Origin: Daucus carota subsp. sativus
Lineage: Eukaryota; Streptophyta; Magnoliopsida; Apiales; Apiaceae
NCBI RefSeq assembly: GCF_001625215.2
Contig: NC_030383.2
Coordinates: 1,066,779 to 1,130,778 of the forward strand
Direction: 5' to 3'
Length of the DNA: 64,000 nt
The position numbers and the translations under genes were made by a program. Each line of letters starts with the position of its first letter. Position 1 is the stretch's first letter. Positions 20,028 to 31,600 of the stretch are shown piece by piece. The notes beneath the pieces were generated by a model. The model had not been told where the DNA came from, ran no database searches, and was given only the letters and a program-made list of their open reading frames with translations.

Positions 20028-21383
20028 ATGACAGGTAGAAGTTATTTGATACCAGATGAATTGTGGGAGAAGGTTTTTTTACCGCAACCAGTCAAGTCAC
20101 TGATCCAATGGAAGTCTGTTTGTAAATCATGGAATCGAATCATTACCAGCAAGTCCTTCATCAAAGCCTACGGTGCCCATCAAAAAATATCCGAAAACAC
20201 GCGCAGATATCTTCTACTCAATCACTGTGATCACTATTTAGATTTAGGCCGTTCGAACCCATTTAATTATAAAAATTTCTTTCAATGCCATGACTTTGGA
20301 ATGGGGCACTATGATTCCTACTATTCAGTAGGTCTCATTGATAGAAATTCATATAATGTTCTCGAATATTACGATGACATATGTTGCAGAGATCGGAATG
20401 GATGTTGTTTAGAGGTTTACGGTATCTGTGATGGTTTACTATGTCTCTCAGTTCATGACGATTTTTTATATTTAAATTATCCGGTATTTTTATATAATCC
20501 GTTTATCAGAAAAGGGAAGAAGCTGACTTCTCCTAGGCTTGGATACGAGAACGATTATGGTAAACGGTGTGTTTCTTTGTGTTTCGGGTATCACGATGAT
20601 GATTATAAAGTAATTAAGGTTCGTGCTTTTCCCGATTTCTATGAGATTTATATTTATAGTTTGAGCACCGATACTTGGAAGTTTATAAAAGTTGAGCCTA
20701 CTTTTGAAGGTACGAGTACTGAAAGTTTTAATATTTGGCCGTACCCTAAGGCCAGATTAGTTAACGGTGTGGCATATTTCATTCAACGTAATGAAATGAT
20801 ATTGTTTGATTTGGGCCGTGAGAAATTCCAAAAAAAGCAATTGCCTGAAGATATGAGTTCAGCTGCCCATGTCATCATGGAAGAATACGAAGAATCAATA
20901 GCTCTAATCGGATCCACTTCTCACAGTGTCAGGACTGTCTATAATGGTGTGGCTATCGGATGTGGTGTGGCGATGTGGGTACTGAGACAGAGTGACAAGT
21001 CTTATATTTGGGAAAAAAAGTTCGATGTGAAAAGGGAGGAAAATGATGAGATGATCACGTATTTGCCCCCGGTCGTTTATCCTTCTGTGCAAGCTATGGG
21101 AGGCTTCGTTAAAAAAAATGAAATTGTGATGAGGAGGTGGAACACTTTCAAGCTGGGTAATTTTATAGATCGTGATTATTTTCTGTACAACATAGAAACT
21201 GGAATTGAAAAACAATTTCAAAGACCACATGAACGCGCAAGAGGAGGGTTTTTACAGAGAATAAATATTTTGACGGAAAGCCTGGTTCTCCTCACTGAAA
21301 CTACCATGCCTCCTTTTCAGTCCCTTGAAGCTCCAGTGGCGCTGATGGGCTGTAATAACAACGTACGAATGCATATCAGTTAA
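20028..21383 (+). CDS. F-box/FBA protein, CPR1-like (array copy 5), intact
   Basis: A single-exon protein of 451 aa and the longest member. The F-box is at residues 5-48 (YLIPDELWEKVFLPQPVKSL, then WKSVCKSWNRI). The FBA type 1 domain has VYGICDGLLCL, LYNPFIRKGKKL, LCFGYHDDDYKVIKV and YSLSTDTWK. It keeps the segment of about 28 residues after L-L-N-H-C-D that copies 2-4 have lost, and the full C-terminus NILTESLVLLTETTMPP. It and copy 1 therefore look closest to the ancestral form. The predicted role is an SCF substrate adaptor. Confidence 0.9.
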   Translation: MTGRSYLIPDELWEKVFLPQPVKSLIQWKSVCKSWNRIITSKSFIKAYGAHQKISENTRRYLLLNHCDHYLDLGRSNPFNYKNFFQCHDFGMGHYDSYYSVGLIDRNSYNVLEYYDDICCRDRNGCCLEVYGICDGLLCLSVHDDFLYLNYPVFLYNPFIRKGKKLTSPRLGYENDYGKRCVSLCFGYHDDDYKVIKVRAFPDFYEIYIYSLSTDTWKFIKVEPTFEGTSTESFNIWPYPKARLVNGVAYFIQRNEMILFDLGREKFQKKQLPEDMSSAAHVIMEEYEESIALIGSTSHSVRTVYNGVAIGCGVAMWVLRQSDKSYIWEKKFDVKREENDEMITYLPPVVYPSVQAMGGFVKKNEIVMRRWNTFKLGNFIDRDYFLYNIETGIEKQFQRPHERARGGFLQRINILTESLVLLTETTMPPFQSLEAPVALMGCNNNVRMHIS

Positions 21384-22330
21384 TCCAAGCTGCGATTCAT
21401 ATAAAGGTTATTTCAGTCTGCATAAATCTCTCTCTGAAAGCATCTTATATAATTTTAGAACATTGTTCCTAATAAAGCTTGTTTAGTTTGTTCCTCTCTT
21501 GTTTGTTTCAAATCTTGTTTGATGCACGAACTTAGAATCTGTTTTCTAAAACTTGTTTAGTTTGTTTGCTCTGGACAAGTGAATTGATTTTCATGTTTGG
21601 CTTTGTTCCAGAAACATAATGAACAGTTGTGATTACCTTTGTGACTGCTTAGTTCGATCAAACGAGAGAATCAACTTACTACTCTATGATTTGATGCTTG
21701 ATTTGTTCAAATATTGGTTCACAACAGCATAAAAATTCTGGGATTTTATCACTGATGAATATGAAAGTGCAGTTAAAGTATGTGATTTTGTGCATTACAC
21801 TTTCGAGCTGACACTACGCAAATGTGAAGAGATACAAGTTTGAATAAATTTTTAAAATTTGAATTTATATTTGAATGTTCAGGATCAGTTGGGACTTAAA
21901 TAAAAAAAGTTATTAATTCAGGATTAAAATCTGATTAAAACTAAAAAAGTCACTAATATTTTTGACTTAACCATATTTCCGTTTGGATTAGTTTCCTCCT
22001 AGTTTCGCCGATTCATTGAAACAATGTCATTAAAGGACAACATAAACTATATTAAAAAAAAAACTTAAATAGATTGTGACGGCGATACATGAAATCACTA
22101 GGACATTGTTGGATAACTCTGTTTATTAGATATCTAGTATACACATCATATAAGACATATTTTGGATTTGCACTAATAATATAGACAATTAGGAATAGTA
22201 AAATTTTCTCATAATTTCTAAAAATATCGTTTAAATATCAGACAAATGCCATTTTGATAATTTTAGTTAAAGATGACTACATGATGCTAAGAGTGCATTA
22301 TCACAAGTATTTAACACGATTTTGATACCC
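21384..22330. other. 3' flank of F-box copy 5
   Basis: A single gene-tail unit, then sequence paralogous to the copy-2 and copy-3 flanks. At about 21683-21692 (ACTACTCTATGATTTGAT) a single TA marks the empty Stowaway site. A small fragment of the 75-458 MITE family lies at about 22095-22120. No gene. Confidence 0.55.
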
Positions 22331-22795
22331 TGCAGGAAATGCTCTTGCTTCTGGATTTTCTCAGCAACTTAAGCATCATTCAACGAATTAAAATCCAAAA
22401 AATGGTCGGCACTAATTTTACCTCAAAAACAAAGGAGAGATTTTGCCTCACTGGTACTGCAAAACTGAACAATTTGTACTTCGGTGGTATATGAAGGATG
22501 TCTACTTCTTTGTATTGTTGAGTTCGTCTTTTTACGTAAAAAAAGAATCTGTAATTTTCATGAAAAATACAAATATTAACGAACAACAAGAACCTTCAGG
22601 ATTTTCAGATTTTGGCCATGAAAGCAGTCGTTTGATAAACTTGTAATAATTAATATTTCATAAAAATATTTTTTTAAGATTAATTAGACCTTTGGTTAGA
22701 ATTTAAAAACAAGCCGACAAATGATTGTTAGAATTTAGAAGAGTTTAGAGATTGTAATTGACATTTGATTATTAAGACTGGGTTGCTTATATATT
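22331..22795. repeat. Non-coding segmental duplicate, unit 1
   Basis: It matches 24405-24935: GCATCATTCAA(C/A)GAAT, TTGAGTTCGTCTTTTTACG, CAACAAGAACCTTCAGG and AAACAAGCCGACAAAT. Its first part also resembles 6690-6790. ORFs in it are not conserved between units. Confidence 0.75.
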
Positions 22796-22828
22796 CAGTC
22801 TGTCGTCTGTACACAGGCTAGTCATATA

Positions 22829-23073
22829 CTCCCTCTGTCCCGGTCAATTCCATATGTTTCTTTTTCACTGCTCGACACGCACTTTAAGGTTCTTATAAAA
22901 CATAGTTCTGTAATTTATTTTTTTAATTTTTTTCTGTATAAAATTATAAATGTTGTATTTTTATAAAAAAAAAAATCTTAAAAATAAGTTGTAGAACTAT
23001 GTTTTATTAAAACATTAAAGTTCGTGCCGCGACCCCGTCCCCCAATGTATATTTTTGACCGGGACGGAGGGAG
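22829..23073. mobile_element. Stowaway MITE, TIR CTCCCTCTGTCCCGGTCAA, TSD TA
   Basis: A 245-bp element from CTCCCTCTGTCCCGGTCAA to TTGACCGGGACGGAGGGAG, flanked by TA (22827-22828, 23074-23075). It contains an inner inverted pair around GTTCTATAAAACATAG-type sequence. It is non-coding. Confidence 0.88.
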
Positions 23074-23075
23074 TA

Positions 23076-23298
23076 CTCCGTTTTAAAACGGTGATTGTTT
23101 GACTTTTTGGCACAATCTTCAAAGTTTTTTGACCGTATAACTAAAATTTTTATTTTTAAATTTTTATTTTGAATTCTAATATTAATCATATATTTTTGTC
23201 TAATTTTTTTTTAAAAATAATGATTTTAACTACGCCGTCAAAATATTTAGAAGTGTGTGCCAAAAGGTCAAACGATTTATATTTCAAAATAGACAGAG
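23076..23298. mobile_element. Second Stowaway-like MITE abutting the first
   Basis: It begins CTCCGTTTTAAAACGG and ends AAAATAGACAGAG, with TTGACTTTTTGGCACA and TGTGCCAAAAGGTCAA as subterminal inverted repeats and TA at 23299-23300. The left TA (23074-23075) is shared with the preceding element, so one inserted at the end of the other. Confidence 0.75.
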
Positions 23299-23300
23299 TA

Positions 23301-24404
23301 TGAAAGACTTCGGGCTCACCAAAAATTAAAAGAGCATTTATTTTCAAAAAAAAAATTTTAACAGAGCATTTAATTAATTTACTGAGTCATAAATTTTTTA
23401 TTGAAAAAATAAAAAAATTATTTTAAAACTCGTTTAACTTCCGAAATTCAACCGTCTGTTATTTTAGTCCAAATTTGTAAATTCTAATTATTTCTCTGCA
23501 TAATAGATAATGCAATTACCTACGTGGATCAGAAAAGTGATCATACTCCATGTATCCGTGATGAGTTATATATATACATTTGAGATAGAGAATTTGATAC
23601 ATAGTCTTAAATTTCTTTTTCCTCTGAATGAAAATTTTTAATGTTCAAAATTTTAAAATTTTAAAAAAAATTATTATAAAGTTGTATTTTATACAATTTT
23701 TATAATACAAGCTAAATAATGAAATAAATTATATAAAATAGATGGGAGGAAGAGAATAAGATATATAATATCCTGGTCAAAAGCTCGGCAGCATTTTTGT
23801 CATGTAATACATGGTTCTAGTGCAAGTGTATAGCAGATTGGGATTTTGCATGTCAATTCTCAAATTCTGCTGAGACTGGGCAGAATCAACTGTAGAGAGA
23901 CTAGGGGAGTATAATATAGTCCTAATTATGCGTGTTAAATGGATGAATGTGTATAAATATATGAGCAAGATAGTTGGCAAAGAAAATAAAATGAAGAAAG
24001 AAAACGAGTTAAAATTTAAAAACCAGTCCAGTGAGAATATTTCAGCGTACGGCAGAATTTCACACACATTACTTGATATTATTATGTTTAATTTTGTTGA
24101 CGGGAATGAGATTTCTATTCGAAGGTTACCGGTATTCATATAATCATGTCGTCGTATAATGGGTCACAATTCATTTATGAGAAAATATTATGCGAAATTA
24201 TGTAAGGTTTTCATACATTACTATTTACATTGGTAACTGTAGAAGAATTATTATTAGCTTTAATTTTATACAAAATTTAATTTTTCTTCTAGATTTGACA
24301 GATTTCAAACATCACACAAATATAAATTCAAATATTATTATTTATAAACCTTACATATATAGCTTCCACAAAGAGTTGGCAAATTCTTTGACATAATTTG
24401 ATCA
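23301..24404. other. Intergenic AT-rich DNA
   Basis: No supported gene. The overlapping ORFs at 23777-24139 and 23928-24143 lie on opposite strands and show no domain. Confidence 0.5.
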
Positions 24405-24935
24405 ATATGCTTTGCTCCTCGTTCTCTGAGCAACCTAAGCATCATTCAAAGAATCAAAATCCATAAAATGGTCGGCTCTAGACTCTAGTTCTACCTAAAA
24501 ACAAAGAAGAGATTTTGCTCACTAGTGCTGCAAAAACTGAGTTTCTAGTTTCTAACTATAATATATAATTATTAAGCTACTTGTACTTTGTAGTATATGA
24601 TTATATGAAGGATGCTTACTCCTTTGTACTGTTGAGTTCGTCTTTTTACGTAAAAAAAAGAATCCGTAATTTTCATGAAAAATACAAATATTAACGAACA
24701 ACAAGAACCTTCAGGATTTTCCAAATTTTGGCCATGAAAGCAGTTTTTTCATTAAACTGACATAATTTAATATTTCAGAACTCCTCCCAGGAGTCAATAT
24801 ATTCATAAAATGATATGCTTTTTTTAGATTAATTAGACCTTCGGTTAGAATTTGAAAACAAGCCGACAAATAATTACTATTTGGAAGAGTTTAGAAATGG
24901 TACTAATAGACATGTGATGACTAAGACTGGGTTAA
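24405..24935. repeat. Non-coding segmental duplicate, unit 2
   Basis: A direct copy of 22331-22795, about 2.1 kb downstream, with small indels. The best-conserved stretch is 24625-24735, including the poly-A-flanked TTTTTACGTAAAAAAA palindrome. The two tandem Stowaway elements lie between the units. Confidence 0.75.
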
Positions 24936-27045
24936 TTATCTTTCATCCTCTTAACAGTGAAAATTGACTGTTGTTTTTTTATTACATGCACAAGGTTATG
25001 AGAAATGATAAGAGGAAAAATGTTGGAGACTATCGGCCTATTGGGTATAAATTTTGTATTTTAAATTTAATATATATATATATATATATATATAATAAAT
25101 TAAATCGCATCATTTAATATTAAAATGAATTTAAAAATCACTTCAAAAACTTCCATAAACTTTTTTAGGAAAAAACCTTACAATAAACTTGAAATGTAGT
25201 ATATAAACTTTTTTATAGTGGATTAAGATATTAACTTTAATACATATATTGGGCCTGTTTGTATCGAAGAAGCTTCTGCTTTTCTGCTTCTTTTTCAAAC
25301 AATTTATTAACTTATTTATTTCTCACTTCTAACCCACTTCTATACTTTAAGCAAATAATCATTTTTTAAAATTTGCCCAAACGGCCCCATTGTAACAGCC
25401 CGAGATTGGTTCAGTTTATAAGTATAAATATTATTATCAATTGCACCAACAAATCATAATTTTCTGGGACTGTTGTTGTTTTTGAGCTAGTGTATTTCAG
25501 CTTATTTTCGGATTGGGAGTTCGGATATTGACCCAGTTTTCAAAAAAAATTGAAATTTGACCCGAAATATCACATATATATATCGATAAAAATATATGTA
25601 ATATAATATTATAGAGTACATAATTAGTCCTAAACCCGTGGACAACACGGTCACGGATGACGAGATTATAATTCAAAATTTCATGTTTATGATTCAAATT
25701 TTAACGTTGTTCATGTTCATATTTTTAATATGAGGAATTCTATATTAATATGTTGAATTTTAATTAAATATTATTTATCAAATAATTATATTTTTAAAAA
25801 AAATATATTTTATAATAATTCTTATATGATATGAATGGATATTAAAAATAAATTATATATTTTTTACACATATCAATAAATATTTTTAATATTAGTATAT
25901 ATTATTGATAATATACAAGTTGAATTGGGTCAGCTAATAGAAATATTAGTTTGACATATTCATTTGTCAAAAATTAACAGAAAATATGTGACTTAAATTT
26001 CAAACTATATATCTAAACATCAATCCATCCATTATATATTGTCACTTTCTTTTAATATATCGAAACCGAACGTTTCGCACAGATTTAAATATTTTCAGGG
26101 TATATTCCAAGTCTCTCACTCTCAGGTTGCGCCAGCTTATAGCTGAATTAGTAGGCTGCAGAACTAAGAGATTTCTAGAGACACAAGGAATGTGACTATT
26201 TCTTATAATCGAGTCAAATGAATTATTTGATTAATCAAAATTTCATATTCTCGTTTTGGATTCTTCCCATTAATTTAACACAGGCGCCAACTGTGTTTAA
26301 AAATATACTGTACGATATACCATTCTACACACTTGCTCAACTCAACTGCCGGCTTCATTCTCCTTCCATGCACCTCCCTCTCTTCTCTTCTCTGTGTACG
26401 TTGAATTGTCGTGACAATTTTCGAGTTCCGTATAGTATTTTATAAATATTTTTATTTTTTACGTTATATAAAAATTATGATGAAATGTGATATATTAACA
26501 CAAAGGGACAATTTAATCGTTAATAAGTTTAAGTTTTATTTCACTGTCATAAATAAAATTATGATAAAAGAATACATAAACATAAAATAAAAAGATGGGT
26601 TTTGACCCTATTATCACAATACCAATCATTAATGCTTAGAATATCATAATCCGAAAAACTGATCCCAAAATACCAATTATTAACATTACATCGTCTTGCG
26701 TTTTGGATATTATTAAGGGTTAAAGAACAGAAAACTATTTCGTGTAGCATTTTGTTGGAGTTAAAAAGAACAATACAATACATGGTATGAGGTTTTGTTG
26801 AGGTAAAAGAACAAAACAGTACACCTAATGTTTTTTTCCAAAATTGAAAATACTAGATTATTCGACGTGAATAAATGATATTTAGGATTTTTTTTCAAAT
26901 CTTATTACTTTGGACATTATTTATGTAGATCTTGGACCTTTTCTCGATAAATTTAACTTCTACAATATATTTGAATTTTAACAGCGTAAAATAACACCGT
27001 AGATTGGATTCAAATTGTAGGGTCGTTGTCAGCCATAAGGCAGGA
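24936..27045. other. Intergenic DNA with microsatellite and small MITE
   Basis: (TA)n at 25071-25095. A MITE-like unit at 25251-25388, with GGGCCTGTTTG and CAAACGGCCCC ends and ATT on each side. A diverged CCCGTGGACAACACGG palindrome at about 25637. The rest is AT-rich with no gene. Confidence 0.5.
25251..25388. mobile_element. Short MITE, TIR GGGCCTGTTTG
   Basis: A 138-bp element with imperfect ends GGGCCTGTTTG and CAAACGGCCCC, flanked by ATT (25248-25250, 25389-25391). The interior is rich in CTTCTGCTTTTCTGCTTC, as in common plant hAT-type MITEs. Confidence 0.6.
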
Positions 27046-27115
27046 GTGTGTTATATATACTTTCATTGCTGGCTAGAGAAGCTACAAGCATATTACAGTC
27101 TGGACTTGAAACTTC
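27046..27115 (+). promoter_or_regulatory. TATA box of the OVATE gene
   Basis: TTATATATAC at about 27050-27059 lies about 60 bp upstream of the ATG, a short but normal plant leader distance. Confidence 0.5.
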
Positions 27116-27934
27116 ATGGCTACAAGCAAACGTTTCAGACTCAAATTATCTCTTCCAACATTTCAATTCTGTCGCACCAAAGTAACCCCTTCTCTCCCAA
27201 AGCTACCTTCAGAGTCCACTACATTATTCTCTCCGATAAATCCTAAATCGTTAGAAATATCTTATCCCTCCTTCTCCAATCCATCCAATCCCCCTCCAAC
27301 CCCGGCTCATCCGCTCAAGATCATGCCGGTTAGCTTTAACACTCAGCATTGTCCATCACCATCACAGAAGATTTATAACTCGCCAGTGGCATTTGGTTCC
27401 GATGACAGCTTTGCATGGCCAATTACACCACCTCCAAAAGGTGGAAACAGTAAGCCACAGAGGATAAACAACAAGAATAAATCAAAAGTTAGCAGTGTTT
27501 CATCAGGAGAGAGTGGCTGGTTTAGCAGCGATGAAGATGGGAAGGAGAGCTTGGTTTCGTCGTCTGAGAATTTTGACACGTCTTGTGATTTTGGCAATGT
27601 TTCTATTTCTAGTAAATTTGGCACAAGCAAGAAAAAGAATAATGACAGAAATGGTGGTAATGAGTCTGTAGTGAAGAAGTCTTCGACATCAGTGTTCAAG
27701 AGGTTGATGACTAGTTGTGCAGTGAATGATGAGAGTTTTGCAGTGGTGAAGAATTCTCAGAACCCATACGAAGATTTCAAGAGCTCGATGATGGAGATGA
27801 TAATGGAGAAACAGATGTATGAGGCTAAGGATTTGGAGCAGCTGTTGCAGTGTTTTCTGTCACTTAATTCTAGGCACCACCATGGAGCCATTATTCAGGC
27901 CTTTTCTGAGATTTGGCACCTCTTGTTTATGTAA
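27116..27934 (+). CDS. OVATE family protein (transcriptional repressor)
   Basis: A single-exon protein of 272 aa. The basic N-terminus (KRFRLKLSLPTFQFCRTK) resembles the OFP6/7/8 group. The middle is serine/asparagine-rich with low-complexity stretches. The C-terminal OVATE domain (about residues 215-271) reads PYEDFKSSMMEMIMEKQ, then LEQLLQCFLSLNSRHHHGAI and FSEIWHLLF. These proteins bind TALE homeodomain and TRM partners and shape organ growth and secondary wall formation. The ATG at 27116 is preferred because it yields the conserved N-terminal basic motif. An upstream overlapping ORF (27004-27246) is in another frame and is not called. The gene converges on the minus-strand gene ending at 28606. 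Confidence 0.92.
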   Translation: MATSKRFRLKLSLPTFQFCRTKVTPSLPKLPSESTTLFSPINPKSLEISYPSFSNPSNPPPTPAHPLKIMPVSFNTQHCPSPSQKIYNSPVAFGSDDSFAWPITPPPKGGNSKPQRINNKNKSKVSSVSSGESGWFSSDEDGKESLVSSSENFDTSCDFGNVSISSKFGTSKKKNNDRNGGNESVVKKSSTSVFKRLMTSCAVNDESFAVVKNSQNPYEDFKSSMMEMIMEKQMYEAKDLEQLLQCFLSLNSRHHHGAIIQAFSEIWHLLFM

Positions 27935-28605
27935 ATCTTATGCCGGCAGATAGAATTACACAGATTCTGTCTCTAAAATACTCTATGTGTTCATTCCTTT
28001 GTTTATGTCCATAAAAATTGTTATAAATATTATTGATCCTGAACCCCTTACTAAATATTCCCAAACTTTCATCCTATTTCTACCCTCTTCCACCTCTTCT
28101 GCACCGAATGAACATTAAGGTACCGCATTCATCAAGCCTTCTATGATGTCCTAGAAGCAATAGTTCTTGTTTAAGCACTAATATTTACAGTATCAACTAA
28201 ACAACACTAAATACAGGACAAACAATGTTAACTTAATGAAAAGGGGTGAAACCGGAATTTCAAAGAAATTAAATCCAACAAAGTTATACATAAAGAAAAC
28301 TGATTATTTGTATAATTTATGAAGAGAACCAGCTTATCAGGACAAAGGATGCAATCATAGTCCAAACTGACTAATCTACTGGGGTACAAACTAAATCTTC
28401 ATGACATTACCGCAATGAAATGAACTTTAGTACAACATTCACCGGACAACAGCAGATTGAAAAATTATTGTAACAATAATTTATCACCTTCTAAACCATA
28501 CGGGAGATTCCTATGAAGAGCATACCTTCTTTATCATCCTCATCAGCTTAAAATTGCAAATAATGAATTGTACAAGAAGCAAGTGCTTCAGAGTTCAGCA
28601 TTCCT
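27935..28605. other. Convergent 3' intergenic region
   Basis: It holds the 3' UTRs of the OVATE gene (+) and of the 28606-32204 gene (-). No further gene was seen. Confidence 0.5.
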
Positions 28606-31600
28606 TTAGCTTGCGAGATTTGTATTGTTTTCACCATATTCAAAATATTTCACATGGCATAGCACCCCACCAGCTTCATCTGCAAATGATATTTTCTTTT
28701 TCTCCCTATGCATCATGGTTTCTTTAGCAGCAGAGGCATCCAGGGTCGATTTCTGTGGTTGAGACTTCAGAGATTGAAAACAAAACAAAGTAGGAAGTGA
28801 GGAAAATACTACAATCTTCTCAACAGTATTTATAACTTGCTAAATTGTTATTACTTTAGTTCAGATATATATTTACTATATAGAAAAGTTAAAGACTGAG
28901 ACGCAAACCATAATTTTACAGAAACGGTTGCAATCTCTTGCCATCATAGACAGCCACTTTTTTGTTGTTTCCTCGACTTTAGTTGCACTCTTGATAGCTG
29001 ATTTCACCTGTTAAGAGAGATTTCAACAGGTTAAGAAAATAAATCATTGCACGTGAACAAACACCATATACGTCTGAGCACAAACACATATGAGAAGCTG
29101 TGAGAATATATTGATGACATAAAAATTACAGTGTGTACTACTAATGACATCCGCATAACACACAAGAGTTGACAGAAAGGAGGGGACAGTAAGAACCTCA
29201 TAATACAGGCTATGGGCTATTAAATCACTATAGAGTCATCATGACAGCCCAAAATAAGTACAAGGTTCATTGACTAGAGCATAGCACAATCATGTTCACA
29301 GATAACTATTAAAAGAAGCATCCAGCAGGCAGAAATCATTTAGATGAAACAGCTAAAGATTACTAAGCAGCAGAGATGTTTCTAGCCTTATATACCTCAT
29401 CAGCATCATTTTTCATAGATGTACTGCGGTATGCTTCATAGAGCAATTTTTCTTCTACCATGTCTTTCATTGACTTCAACTCTGTCATAAGCTTCGCCGC
29501 TACAGACTCTATGTCCTGCATCTGTCGCTGGGAAAATGAAATTGCCCTTTCATGACAAGCTTCAATAGAGCTTCTTCCTTTGTACATACCAGGAAGCAAA
29601 CGAGTAGGTTGTGAACCTACAAGACGGCCTATAGGTGAACATTTTTCAGGCAAGGAACCTTTCTTATTGTGCTTTGATTTCTTGAGGATTTTCTTGGGGG
29701 ATAAAATTGCTTTTCTGAGAATCCTCTGTTCAGTCAATTCACCTTTCGCGCATGATTCTACACCTGTAGTGTCGGATACCTCTGATAAAGCATTGTCCTC
29801 AGTTTGGTTACCAACGAAACGCTTTCCCTTGCATTCTAAAACGCAAATAGAAAGGAGAAGTCAATTACAGAAAGAAAAGGCCTCTTGACATTTCTTCAAC
29901 CTATAAAATAATAAAATGAATCTACTAATACTTATAAGGGATGCAATAAAAATTTCAAATTCACCCTTTTGCAGTATATCGTATGTGTGTGTGCAGGGTA
30001 AGTGAGAGAGCGATGCAGAAGCATATCAGTATATGCCTAAACCATTTATACAGTAGTAAAGACACAATTGAATCTGCAACAATTCCAGGACTTTACTCAG
30101 CCATCTCAAATTGCTGTAAAGGTTTATGCAGAACAATCTAAATGAAGATGGCCTGATTACTATTAAAAGTTTTTGAGAGAATGTTACATTATATCTTGTT
30201 TACATTCTTCTAAACAGGTTATGTGTTGCAAAGGATTTAGTATCTGAATCCTTGTAAAATATCTGCTATAAACAACTTACTATGATCCCCAATGTCGTCG
30301 GTCAGCTCCCTGTAGTTCGTTGTCAGACACACCTTCTCCTGGAAAGTTGGAGAAATAACCTGAGAGTATATAAAATGACAATCAGCAACTTTCAAGAATC
30401 GAAAGGAAAAAAGTCTGGCTTGTAATTTTTAAGACAAAAAGTAAAGTCAACTTCATATGACATAGAATACCTTTTTCGTCGAGGGAAATCTCTCAGGAGG
30501 TTGCCACAGCACTATATCACCCTGATTGCAAGTCTCTGGACTTGAAAGCTCGTTATCATCACAGCCGGAGAGACTAATTTCGGCATCAGTGTTTATAGGT
30601 AATAGCAACTGTTTCTCATTTGCAAAGGCAGCATCCTCCAAGTCAGTAGGATAAATATTAGGCTCTACACAATATCCTGATGTGTTTGAATTGTAGGTTG
30701 TCAAAGACCAGTCATTCTCAATTGTCCGTGAGTATATTTCCTCGGCGACCAAATCACTGTCGGAAGCTGAGCATGGATAAAAATTCCAAGGTGAAATATA
30801 ATAAGAGAATGGACTTCTCGGGGAAACATTTGGCAGGTGATGTGGCAAATTAGTTTCATTGACATCATCAAAAATTGATAATGTAATACCTCGACCACTT
30901 TTAATGAGACAAAGACCATCACTGGTTGCCACATTAGAATCTCTATATTCAGACTCATTCCAAAGAATCTCTGGCATATTCAAACAACTCTGGGGAGCAC
31001 TTAACATATCTAACCGATTCCTGGCATCATCCTCAAAAACGCACAACTCACTGCCATTTACAAAATTGGTAGAAGAAATACCGTTATCAAGAGGCATCTC
31101 AGAAACTTCATCTTTAGTTTTGTGGATAACTAAACTTTTATCATTGATGTTTTTATCTGTCAGCAGAAAGCTTTGACTAGATGGCGACTGCAAAATATCA
31201 GACTCTTTGTGCAATTCTGATGCACGGGAAGCAGGATGTCGACACGACTCCTGAGTACCTGATCCCACAGTCTTCTCACTAGGTGGAGGAATAAAAGACA
31301 GAGGCATATAATCAACCTCTGGTTGACTGAGAGAAAATGTGTTAACACGTGCTTCACATTGTCCTGCTGATGATATGGTTTCCTTGTTTTCTAGGAAACC
31401 AGATATGTTAACACATGTTTCCTGTTGTCCTGCTAATGATATGGTTTCCTTGTTCTCTAGGATAGTATCAGAAGTCTGGAGGATCTGAGAGGAGTCCATG
31501 TCATATACGCTAACTTGCTCACCAGAACTGGAGGGACCATCAGTTGTTTCAGCAGCAAAATTCAGAGCCTGGAGTTCAGAGAGGCAAAATGTAGAAGCCT

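Noticed and set aside
23777-24143. Overlapping 120- and 71-codon ORFs on opposite strands
   Set aside because: AT-rich, no domain, no promoter or homologue in the window.
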